Below, piece after piece: positions 54,641-64,000 of a stretch of 64,000 nt of DNA. The stretch is taken from positions 1 through 64,000 of the forward strand of contig MVBO01000052.1 of the NCBI GenBank assembly GCA_002261195.1, given 5' to 3'. Every line of letters begins with the position of its first letter. Position 1 is the first letter of the stretch. The translations under genes and the position numbers were made by a program. The notes beneath the pieces were generated by a model. That model was not told the DNA's origin. It saw nothing but the letters and a program-made list of their open reading frames with translations, and did no database searches. This stretch comes from Bifiguratus adelaidae. Taxonomy: Eukaryota; Mucoromycota; Endogonomycetes; Endogonales.

Positions 54641-56356
54641 TTAGACTCTGTACAAAACAACACTATGCTGTCCACCAGCGGCAACGCCCAAACAAGTTCC
54701 GCCTTCAATCTTTTGGCCCTCCAGCAACACCGGCACGTATTCGTCCTCATCACTGCCATTTCCAAGCGCCAAGGACTCGCCGAATCCCCAGGCGTACACT
54801 TGGCCCTCCTGTGTCAAGGCCAGGTTATGGTGGATACCGCAGGAAATGGCCGTCACTTTGGCAGGTATAGACACCTTGACGGGATGATAGATGGCCTTTT
54901 TGAAACCGCTCGATAGCTCGTCGACGCCATTTTCTTCGCCGTCGTGTTCAAGTGTTTCTTGCGCAACAACGCTCGTCACTTGTTCTCCCGAGATGCCTAA
55001 TTGTCCGAAATCAGCACGCCCAAAGGCGTACACATCGCCAGACTCCATCAAGAGGAGACTATGTTGTTCACCGGCCGCAATCTGCTTGATCTTGAACGGT
55101 CTGGTATCCTCATCTTCGTTTTCGCCCAGATTATCGAGGACGAGTCGCTGCGGGGTCGGGATGATATCTAGGGTTGTCTTTTTCTGTCCGCGCAATCCAC
55201 ATTGGCCAAAGTTGTTCAGTCCCCATACCCAGAGTCGACCTTCCGTGTCGACAGCGAGACTATGATAACTGCCGGAAGCAATCATTGTAATGTTTCTGAG
55301 ACTGGTCAGCTGAGGATCTAGGCCGTTTAGCTTGCGGCGTTCGAGAATACGCCGTCCAATCTGATTTTGTTCTCCATTGCCCCATCCATACACTTTGCCG
55401 TCGTCCGTCAGGGCAAGCGCGTGATCCGTTCCACAGGCAACGTCAACAATGGTTTCGCCTGTAAGGGGCGCGAACTCTTCTGGCACATCTTGAATCGACT
55501 GAGATTTCGAAAAGCCAAGGTCGCCTTGGGAGGACTGTTGTTGCATGAGCACCAGCGAAGCCCTTGACTGTGTATGTATGGGCGACTTACCCGATAGGTA
55601 CCCCAGCACCAGACTTTGCCCTCCGCGGTCAGTGCAACCGTGATACTGTCGCCACAGGCTACCTTGACCACCTTGACATGGTCCAGTCCTTCTACGGCTC
55701 CAGGCTCATACTCTTCGCCTGACCTTCCCAATGCTCTCTTGTCATTACATCCCCAAGAATACAACTGAAACGAACGTGAGTCCTTGGGCCATTTTCATCG
55801 CGACATGTCCTTACCTTGCCCGTTTGATTCACGACCACGGTATGCACACCTCCCGCCACCACATCCACAATATGCTTGCCATCCATCTCCTTGACCGGCA
55901 TCGGTTTTTTCCGGTTCAACATGTCCTCACCGAGTCCCAATTGTCCGAGATCTCCATTCCCAAACACAAACACTCTGCCCGTCTCCGCCTTGAGTGAAGG
56001 CACCGTATTGATGACCGGCAAGACCGACCGAGAACGCGATATCCGTGGCGATCGATGGTGTGATCTGGGACTACGCTGTACACCGTCCACATCCATCTTG
56101 TCGGTGGATACAGTACGCGTACGTTTTGGACTCGGAAAGCTATCTGGCATCTCTACGTCCTGATTCGGTCGGTGATGGTTGGGATCTACACGAGCATGCA
56201 AAGAAGAATGTGGATCAGTGCCAAGTGATCTGGAAAACCGACATTTGTCTGGAGTCTGTGCTGGTGTGATGAAATGTAAACCATGACATTGACACACGCG
56301 ACATGCCAGCACATTAGTCCTAATCATGTTCAGTACTACTTACGTTTCGTCGACAT
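54641..56356 (-). CDS. RCC1: RCC1, Ran guanine-nucleotide exchange factor
   Basis: Four exons (56356-56344, 56260-55815, 55764-55591, 55534-54641) give 508 residues. The first exon holds only four codons and one base (MSTK). A basic, SP-rich tail of about 100 residues with KRTR and RSPRISRSRS motifs precedes seven RCC1 propeller blades (VFVFGNGDLGQLGLGEDM, LYSWGCNDKRALGR, VYGWGNGEQNQIGRR, LWVWGLNNFGQCGL, VYAFGRADFGQLGI, VYAWGFGESLALGNG). RCC1 binds chromatin and charges Ran with GTP for nuclear transport and spindle assembly. Convergent with AzgA. Confidence 0.94.
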
Positions 56357-56727
56357 TCTCGAACGAGAAGTGCGATGTGGCGCCAGTTTGACGGTCAATG
56401 GAAACAAGTCAAAAAGGAGAGATGTTGGATTGTCAAATCAACGATTACTCAAAGTGGGAATGTCCGGGTGAGAGCAAAGGACAAATGAGGTTCAATTGGG
56501 ATGGGAGTGGCTCACCATGAGTGTTCTACATGACCATGTCTACAAGAGTACATACTCTTTGAACCACGGATGGCATGTGTGTGTGTTCCAATTGATGAGG
56601 AGACGAGAAATACTTTTGCAAGACATTCTATTACAGCCCAATATGTTCTTTTCCATCTACATCATTTGTTCCATCTACGCACTAGAGGCAGCCAAACAAG
56701 ACTATGGTACGTTGAACAAGCGCGCAT
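56357..56727. other. intergenic, no gene seen
   Basis: Between the RCC1 start and the Stc1 stop (both minus strand). It must hold the RCC1 promoter; no element is recognised. Confidence 0.5.
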
Positions 56728-57601
56728 CTATGTCACCTCCCAGAACGTTTCATTCTCGCCAAAACCTTCCTCTTCTTCATCACTCGAATAGACTTCGGAA
56801 TCTTCAGGATCCTCTTCTTGAAGTTTTTTAATACAATCCCAGCAGCGTGCGCGTTCAGCTTTACGACGTTGCGCCTAGAGTGGATATGAGAAAGAGAGAG
56901 AGAGAGAGAGAGAGATGAATGGACTTGCGCGCCTAGCGGATGGCGGGGATCACTCTGGAGGATCCATGATGCTTACCTTGGCGAATTGGTCCAAGGGCTT
57001 GGTAAGGGTGCATATGTAACAGGTCAACGAACTGTTTTGCTTGGCCGTGCACTTTTTGCAGCAACTGCAGGAATGGGGAAAATGACGATGAGATCACGGG
57101 TCGGAAGAAAGAGGCGTCCATGCATCCTTACGTTCGGTGAGCTTTCAAGGTCCTGCCTCGAGGCGCATAGGCTGTTTTTCATAAACATGGAGAGCATGGT
57201 CAATCCAAGGCATACGCCAGCGCCGAGGACTTACGATTGTAAATATTGCCAAACACCTTTCTGATCTGAGTCTCCGAGAATGCTTCGAGTTGCTTATCCT
57301 TGCATGGATGCATGTCAGAGACGCATTTCAATCAAAAGCAAATGCTCTTTGCGCGTCGACGCAAGCATGTCTCGGCACCATGCAACATCGTACGTACCTC
57401 GTCACAAAAGACACAGCGAAGTGTCTTGATCTTGGCTAGCTCGCCTGCAAGAGGATATGACATGAGTGACCCACTTATTCTCTCCATGAGTGCTTGTTCC
57501 ATTCACGCGACGTGTTTACCTTGCTTGTTGGCACCTTTGGCTAGGTGTTCAGGACTAACCGTCGTCAACTTTATGTGAAGTTCAGTCGTTGCTTTGGGCA
57601 T
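56728..57601 (-). CDS. Stc1-domain protein (RNAi-heterochromatin adaptor family)
   Basis: Six small exons (57601-57520, 57444-57398, 57298-57235, 57171-57132, 57064-56977, 56874-56728) give 155 residues. The zinc-binding pattern is that of Stc1: LRCVFCDEDKQLEAFSETQI, then CCKKCTAKQNSSLTCYICTL with TKPLDQFAKAQRR, and a final RCWDC. In fission yeast Stc1 bridges the Argonaute complex to the H3K9 methyltransferase complex CLRC; the family is broad in fungi and other members are uncharacterised. The tail is acidic (EEDPEDSE). The last intron (56875-56976) carries a (GA)n tract. The start is 39 bp from the divergent Kei1 start. Confidence 0.85.
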
Positions 57602-57640
57602 CAGGCCAGGAGCTATAAGTGAGAAGCAAAGACAAAGACC

Positions 57641-58504
57641 ATGGTCTCGTTGAATTATCTCTTTGCCATGAAGGTGCCACGGTTAAGGTCATGTTTGGGT
57701 GTGATACCCTTACGAACAGGTGAGTGCGGGGGAAGGAGAAGCACAAGCTGTCATTAGGCTCTGCGGGCTTATGGGGAAAGGGAGAGAGGGTGGCGAGAAA
57801 GCCAACGAAATCTCATGCGTGAACTAGGTGCCATTCTCATTGCTCTCTTTGCGGTGGTAGGTGACATGCGCACGAACTTTGACTGCAAAAAGGAGAATGC
57901 GCTGACCTTGCTTGTCTAGATCAATAAGCTATCTGGCTTCTTTGGTGTGTTTGCGTGGGATTATACCGATCCCGTGGCTGTCGCGGGATACTTTTACTCC
58001 ATTATTTCAACTGTCATCTTGAGCTATGGTCTGGTCGGCCTGATCAAGGTAGGTATGAATAGGGCCGCCATGGGTGGATGGCTCAATGCATGCCATAAGT
58101 AGGACTCGCTACCCAAGGTTCGCATCCTCGTCTACTTTTACTGGATCGACGTATTGATCGGTACCCTCAACACCATCCTCTTGACCATCATCTGGTTTAT
58201 CTACACTGAGCATCACACCATTCCTGATCCCTCCTATTCCGAAGATGAGGCAGAGGATAGGGAAGAGAATTTCGACAAGGTATGGGCCATGGAAGAAGGT
58301 GTCACGATTGCCATCCTTGCCATGCTTTGGGTATTGCACCTCTATTTCGGCCTGGTGCTATTGGCCTATTATCAAGTCAAGGAAAGACGACCTCATGGTA
58401 TGATTCCTCTCTCCTCCACCGCAGAGTTTGAGCTTGATCCAGAATGTTCAGAAAACGAAGCAGACTTTGCATTGGATGATCAGCCGCTGCCTAAATCAGC
58501 TTGA
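57641..58504 (+). CDS. KEI1: Kei1-like regulatory subunit of inositol phosphorylceramide synthase
   Basis: Exons 57641-57719, 57828-57856, 57920-58048 and 58103-58504 give 212 residues. Four membrane helices are visible. The N-terminal GVIPLRTGAILIALFAVINK and LSGFFGVFA match the start of Kei1 proteins (LPLxxGxxxIxxxxLLNKxSG), and the overall helix spacing and acidic lumenal loop agree. Kei1 pairs with Aur1 in the Golgi to make inositol phosphorylceramide. The second exon is just 29 bp. Assignment rests on pattern and length rather than a catalytic motif. Confidence 0.75.
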
Positions 58505-58701
58505 TGGACGGACAAGGAGTTGTCTATTGTAAATATCTTCTACTCTATATAACATTGTGCACTTGAAATCTAAAGCACGATCATTCTCACTGCCATTGAT
58601 GCCTTGTCCATATGAATCTCTCCATGATGGATAGAAAGGATTTTGTCTCACTGACTCTCTCACTCTCTTCTCCTTTCTGCTAACAATACCCCATCCTAAT
58701 C

Positions 58702-58713
58702 AGGGTTAGGGTT
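58702..58713 (-). promoter_or_regulatory. telobox upstream of GGC1 (reverse orientation)
   Basis: AGGGTTAGGGTT on the plus strand, ending 53 bp before the GGC1 ATG. It is the only one of the four boxes with the G-rich strand in the sense direction. Confidence 0.55.
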
Positions 58714-58766
58714 GTAGATTAGATATCGAAGCCAAAGTTTTTGTGTTCGTTCACTCTTGGTCTCAC

Positions 58767-59907
58767 ATGTCGCCGCCTACGGGAAAGAAGAAGCACTCCG
58801 AGTCTGGGTTAGCTCGAGTCTTGGGTTCCGGTACATCCGGAATCTTGGAATTGTTCATTTTTCATCCGGTGGACACGGTGGCCAAGCGTCTAATGAGTAA
58901 TCAAACCAAGGTATAACTTGCGATCGGGCTAGGTTTCGGGCGTATGCTGATCGTCGCTTTTAGGTCTTTCTTCCCGGACAACCCTACTCTGCTGGCTTTG
59001 CAACCCTTGACAAGGTTATTTTCAAGGTAGGCATCGGGTAATGCTATTTCACGTGTTGATGCTCGATCTGACATGTGGTTTAGGAAAAAGCAAATGCTGG
59101 CGTTCTTCACAAGTATGCATCTCTCTTTCCCGGTTTGGGTTTTGCTGCCGGTTACAAGATTGCTCAGCGCATCTACAAATTCGGAGGTCAACCCTATGTG
59201 AATGACTGGCTCAACAACAATCACAAATCGACCTTTACAAGCTTGTTCGGCGAAAAGTCTGGCAAGTCCATGATGCATGCGACGGCTGGAAGGTAAGGCA
59301 TCATGTGTAAGACATGCATGTCGCGTGTATTTGCAGCTGATGGCACGTTCCATCCCACAGTCTGGTTGGCATTGGTGAAATCTTTCTGCTTCCGCTCGAT
59401 GTGCTCAAGATTAAGCGTCAAACAAATCCTGATGCCTTCAAGGGCCGCGGCTTCCTGAGAATCGTTCGGGAAGAGGGCATGGGATTGTATCGCGGTGCCG
59501 GTTGGACAGCGGCTCGTAATGCTCCTGGTTCCTTTGCCTTGTTTGGTGGCTCCGCCTTTGTCAAGCAAGTCGTCTTCCGTTTGGATGACTACAACAAGGC
59601 CACCTTCTTCCAAAACTTTTGTGCTTCCATTGGTGGTGCTGTGGCATCTTTAACCGTCTCCGCCCCCCTTGATGTAGTCAAAACCAGAATCCAGAACCGC
59701 AATTTTGATAATCCCGAAAGCGGTGTGAAGATCATTCGGGACCTGATCAAGCACGAAGGCATGGGTGCCTTCTTCAAGGGCTTGACCCCCAAGATTCTCG
59801 TAGTCGGACCCAAGCTCATATTTTCATTCACGGTCGCTCAACAACTCATTCCCTTGTTTCACTCCTTCTTCGAGAAACGAGGCATCACCAAGGCGGCCAC
59901 GATATAA
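58767..59907 (+). CDS. GGC1: mitochondrial GTP/GDP carrier
   Basis: Exons 58767-58910, 58964-59026, 59084-59292 and 59361-59907 give 320 residues. The three mitochondrial-carrier repeats are marked by FIFHPVDTVAKRLMSNQTK, LLPLDVLKIKRQTNPDAFKG and VSAPLDVVKTRIQNRNFDNP. Whole blocks follow yeast Ggc1 (LFPGLGFAAGYKIAQRIYKF, GWTAARNAPGSFALFGG). The protein exchanges GTP for GDP across the inner membrane and in yeast affects mitochondrial DNA and iron balance. Preceded by a telobox. Confidence 0.96.
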
Positions 59908-60372
59908 GGTTGTGGAGCAGAGTTGCATCCGACGTTGTGTTCCATAGCATTTTCATTATCATTCTCCAGACATAGATACGTCAAGTGGATCGAAAAGTAT
60001 ACCCGTAGAGTCGTCTATCTTTGTACTTTGTTATTCCACTCGATATATACGTTGTTGACATTTGTCGCATTCGTGTTTTCAGCATGGTGCGCGTTGATGA
60101 TCGCAGAGGTGACATTGGACTTGGTCAACCGACTAGCTTGTTGGCTTTTATTGTCGTCGCATGCCAAAGCATGGTGGATATCTCTCTACTCTCTACTGTT
60201 CTGTGTTGCCGCTCACACGCAGAGCACAGTGACCTTTACAACTCCTTCTTGGCTCTGCTTCTAGTCCGTGGTCCGGCTGCCTTTTTTTCTTGGTCCCGCT
60301 TGGCATAGATTTGCGCTGTAAAGGGCCTAATAACATGTCTCTTTAAATTTGCCCTTACCGCAACGCACTGAC
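59908..60372. other. intergenic between convergent genes
   Basis: Holds the 3' ends of GGC1 and Opi3. A 113-codon hydrophobic open frame (59923-60264, plus) is here, but it lacks splice context and a family and is probably UTR. Confidence 0.4.
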
Positions 60373-61011
60373 TTACTCTTCATATTGGAGGGCCACCTTG
60401 TAGCAGAGATAAACAAGCGCAGTCAATGCAAGGCCGGCAGGTTTACCATACCACAAAGCGGTAGCCAAGAAAGAAAAGGTGGATCCAATGTACATGGGAT
60501 TTTCGCAGACATTAAAGGGAAACGACGTGACGCGCTCATCCATCAAGACGCCGAAATAATCGCCTAAAATTGTATCAGTCGCTGCGCCTTCATCTGGGAG
60601 ATCCACTTACCCAGGTACGTGCCCGTGACACCGAGCGCCCACATGCTGCTCAACACCAGCGTATTTCCCACCACAAACAAAAGGGCCGCCAAGACTTGGA
60701 AGCCTGCATGTTGTAGCAGAGGATAGGTCGGTTGAGCCGTCAGTGCTTGGTGGTACAAGTAGTCGCGTCCGATACCCAATAGAAAGATGGTGATCGCTAG
60801 GCAATAGCAGCCATAGTAGGCATTCCCACCCGCTAGCTTCGTGAGGACCTTGTTGCGGTACTCTGGAAGCGTCTGTCAAAGTGTGGGGTGGAGGCGGTCA
60901 GTTGTGCTTACCTGATCGTGCGGCAATGTTCCAAAAGACAGGGTTGAAGATTATATTGCCAGCGGCAAGCCATAGGCTCGGTTGACCCAGATCGAGGAGT
61001 GGAGTCGTCAT
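60373..61011 (-). CDS. OPI3: phosphatidyl-N-methylethanolamine N-methyltransferase (Opi3/PEMT)
   Basis: Exons 61011-60912, 60862-60611 and 60563-60373 give 180 residues, close to the usual 200. Four membrane helices are visible. The SAM-binding signatures are present: LGVTGTYLGDYFGVLMDERV (GxGxxxGDYFG type) near 113-132 and the C-terminal FNVCENPMYIGSTFSFLA with its EE-type end (VALQYEE). The enzyme makes the last two methylations to phosphatidylcholine in the ER. Confidence 0.95.
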
Positions 61012-61182
61012 GGAGGGGAGCGAGTGAGAGGAATGTCGTTCTCGCACTCCACATCCATGACGCGTGCTGCACGTGACATTCTCTTTTTGGTCAACTCTCT
61101 CTATGGGTCATAAAAACCTCGCACTGTGAGTCATGCCGTTTGGAGCACGCGCTTGGCTCAACGACACCGATACACCCGCAAT

Positions 61183-62198
61183 ATGTCGCTCAAGCATCTG
61201 AACGGTGTGTTTGCAGTGGCTAAGCCGCAAGGATGGACTTCTCGACAAGTGGTTGATCATGTTAAGTATGGTTTGTTGGCCCTGAGGGCCACTGGCCGAG
61301 GCGTTCGTTCGGCAGCCAAGAAGCTGAGCGCATCGAGAGTACTCAAAATTGGACATGGAGGGACACTGGTACGTCTCTTCCACGGTTGAATCCATGATGA
61401 TTTGCTCACCTAGGCCCCCTTCCCCTAGGATCCATTGGCAACCGGTGTATTAGGTAATGTTGTTTGGCGGGGATATGTGGCTCTGCGCGTGGTCCTTATT
61501 GCTCCGTCATCTAGTCATTGGCTTGGGCAAGGGAACAAAGCAACTCCAGTCATATTTGCACGGTTACAAGGTGAGCCATACAGAGTTCATGGCTTCGATG
61601 AGCCAAATCATTGACCTTGCCTAGACCTACGAGGTGTCTTTGGTACTCGGTTCTGCCACGGATACCTACGATTCCACGGGAAAGGTCACTGCCCGCTCTT
61701 CCACCGAGCATGTGACCAAGCGTCTAGTTCTCGAGACGTTGCAACAGTTTAGGGGTGAGACATGGCAGGTACCACCCATGTAAGCATCAATGGGGTGTAT
61801 GCATTGTGGCGGCACTCATTCATCATTGCATCAGATATTCAGCTTTAAAAATCAATGGCCAACGGCTTTACGCGCTGGCTAGAAGCAATACGCCACTCCC
61901 ACAAGACTATACCATCCAGAAGCGGAAAATCACCATTAGCGACATTCAACTCACCTCCTATCATCCACCCAGCCTCAGCGATAACTCACACAAGACCCCA
62001 CCATCCCTGTCATTACGCGTCACTTGTGGAGGAGGAGCATACATGCGAAGTCTCGTCCATGACCTAGGTCTCGCCATGTCCACCCATGCCCACATGACAG
62101 CCCTATGTCGATTACAACAAGGTCCATTTACTCTACAAGATACATTGACGCTAGATGAAGCCATTGATGTAGACCGCGTTCTTGCGGTGCAGAGATAA
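61183..62198 (+). CDS. PUS4: tRNA pseudouridine-55 synthase, TruB/Pus4 family
   Basis: Exons 61183-61368, 61429-61453, 61515-61570, 61625-61779 and 61835-62198 give 261 residues. Motifs: NGVFAVAKPQGWTSRQVVDH at the start, then KIGHGGTLDPLATGVLVIGL with the catalytic aspartate of GGTLDPLA, YEVSLVLGSATDTYDSTGKV, PPIYSALKINGQRLY and the late CGGGAYMRSLVHDLG. The enzyme makes the universal pseudouridine in the tRNA T loop. It is shorter than yeast Pus4 and lacks its C-terminal extension, closer to bacterial TruB. One exon is only 25 bp. The next gene starts 7 bp after the stop. Confidence 0.93.
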
Positions 62199-62205
62199 AT
62201 GAACA

Positions 62206-64000
62206 ATGGGGAATTTGCGTCACCCACCCACCTTTGCATGTCGCAGCATGACCGCGCGACCGATAGTGCGGGAAAGAGCCCGACAGTCACCAGCTCAGAC
62301 TCTACCCTCCGAACTCATCTACCATATCCTACGCTATGTCCCATCGACCAGAGAGCTCGTTCAATGTCTGCGCGTCTGCAAGGCTTGGTGTGCATGCGGT
62401 GTTGAATTGTTATGGTACAAACCAACGCTGACCGAGTGGGAGCAACTCGCCTATATCACGTACGACGTCTGGGTGAGAAAGACCGCCTATCCTTATGGTC
62501 TTTTTGTTCGACGGTTAAACCTCAGTGCACTTTCCGCCTCCATTGCTGATCACCAGTTGGCGCAGCTCAGTGTTTGTCGGAGGCTCGAGCGGATAACGCT
62601 AACAAACTGCAGAAAGATTGGTGATACCGGGATACTGAACCTTCTTGGATACGAGCTTGCGACAGAAGACGTAGAATTTGAGGCGAGACAGCACGCGGAT
62701 GATGGACAAAACCTCCTTACATCCTTCAGAGAGGCCAGAATACCCGTCCTTATCAATTGTGGGCGGGTCCTTTCGAGCAACGGTCTTGCAACAGAACCAG
62801 TCAATGTGGTCCAGCAAATTGACAAGCGAATGGAAGGTCGATTAGAACGCGCTCACAACGCCACTACATCTTATCAACATACGCTGCAATCTCCTCCACA
62901 AGGCGACGCTGGAGAGGTCATTGTCCGAAGAAAGAAGCCAGCAACATCGGTCACACATTTGCGCACCAGCGCCTATTCCACATCACATAGCCCATACAAC
63001 TACCATCAGACCTGTGGACCCGAAATGATTGCGATGGACTTGACAGAATGTATCAATCTGACAGATATATCTCTGCGGACGATTGCAGGCGTTTGCACAA
63101 AATTACAAGGCCTTAACCTGACAAATTGCAAACAAATTACCGACAGCTCTCTCATACAGCTCGCAAAGAATTGCCGTCTCTTGCGACGAGTGAGTGCTGA
63201 CAAGAAACTTCGTTAGTCCATGGCTTACGCATATATGCTCTAGATCAAATTAAACGGGTGTGATAAGATTACGGATCAAGGAGTGATTGCACTAGCAGAG
63301 AATTGTCCCGTTCTCCTTGAAATCGACTTGAGCGAATGCTCGGCCATCACAAACCGATCTATACCCATGATGTTTGAGAAACTTCCACAATTACGCGAGC
63401 TGCGCTTGCTTCAGTCTGCAAATGTTCCCTCCAATATCACCGACATGGCATTCACTTCTCTGTGGAGCGACGGCAAGCGTCCTCAGTTCGAAAATTTACG
63501 CATACTCGACCTGACCTCGTGCTTGTTATTGACGGATGATGCTATAGAATGCATCGTCAAGATGGCACCGCGTATCCGCAACCTGATTCTTGCAAAGTGC
63601 GTGAATATATCCGATCGCGGTGTCAAGGCTGTATGCGCTTTGGGGCGACATGTCCACTACCTTCATTTCGGTCATTGTGCACAAATCACCGATGACGGCG
63701 TGCTGGCGTTGATCAACAGTTGTACCCGGCTAAGGTATCTGGATTTGGCTTGCTGTGTTCAACTCACCGACCGCTCCATTATTGAACTCGGCAATTTGAC
63801 AAAGCTAAAGCGCATCGGTTTGGTCAAATGCGGCAAGATCACCAATGAATCCATCTATCGATTATTAGACCATCGACATGTCAGTCACACGCTCGAACGC
63901 GTTCATCTGTCGTATTGCGGAAAACTGGATATTGATCCCATCAAACAACTCATCAATTACTGCACTCGTCTCACGCACCTCAGTGTCACTGGTGTGCCAG
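62206..64000 (+). CDS. GRR1: Grr1-type F-box/leucine-rich-repeat protein (3' end outside window)
   Basis: Exon 1 is 62206-63189; exon 2 starts at 63244 and is still open at the window end (585 codons seen). The F-box lies near residues 28-65 (LPSELIYHILRYVPSTRELV, CLRVCKAWCACG). A linker insert of about 130 residues follows, then at least ten cysteine-type LRRs (LTECINLTDISLRTIAGVCT, LNLTNCKQITDSSLIQLAKN, DLTSCLLLTDDAIECIVKMA). Grr1 selects substrates such as G1 cyclins for SCF ubiquitin ligases and governs nutrient sensing. The first ATG is 7 bp past the PUS4 stop; the in-frame ATG at 62248 is an equally good start. Confidence 0.9.

Noticed and set aside
59923-60264. 113-codon hydrophobic open frame on the plus strand
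   Set aside because: Lies wholly between two convergent genes, no family, no splice context; likely 3' UTR.

Overview
The window is fungal nuclear DNA: compact genes, nearly all split by 40-60 bp introns, on both strands with short spacers. The gene content (an ASPM spindle protein, a one-piece intersectin with RhoGEF and PH domains, an Stc1-domain protein, a Grr1-type F-box/LRR protein, a GGC1 carrier, VPS41, AzgA) suggests an early-diverging fungus rather than a typical Pezizomycotina. This is inference from family distribution; no database search was possible.

Layout. 1-16.4 kb: end of a membrane protein, ER cyclophilin, a large S9-like hydrolase, a 2059-codon intersectin, and convergent to it an ASPM homologue. 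16.6-27.7 kb: a different kind of DNA, gene-poor and rich in accessory genes: a class-3 lipase, an NB-ARC NLR remnant, a whole-looking hAT transposase, two broken OrsD-like zinc-finger genes and an intact FAD monooxygenase between them. 27.7-33.5 kb: an unknown zinc-ribbon protein, hexokinase, a cytochrome b561 protein and poorly resolved exons. 33.6-42.3 kb: peroxisomal acyl-CoA oxidase, VPS41, a tiny helix/zipper protein and a serine-rich nuclear-like protein. 42.5-48.7 kb: five genes head to tail (acyl-CoA carboxylase beta, p47/Shp1, mitochondrial GatC, an APH-like kinase, RPA12) with gaps of 41-107 bp. 48.8-64 kb: a membrane-anchored ubiquitin protease, a beta-trefoil protein, tRNA-Gly(UCC), AzgA purine permease with two homopolymer frame breaks, RCC1, Stc1, Kei1, GGC1, Opi3, a TruB-type pseudouridine synthase and the start of Grr1.

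Most multi-exon models below were joined by hand; total coding length is a multiple of three in every case except AzgA. Points that stand out: telomere-like AACCCTAACCC boxes 45-53 bp upstream of four start codons; four GC-AG introns within 6 kb; the foreign-looking 10-11 kb block between ordinary housekeeping genes; several small genes visible only after splicing (Stc1, a 94-aa zipper protein, a candidate 56-aa protein).
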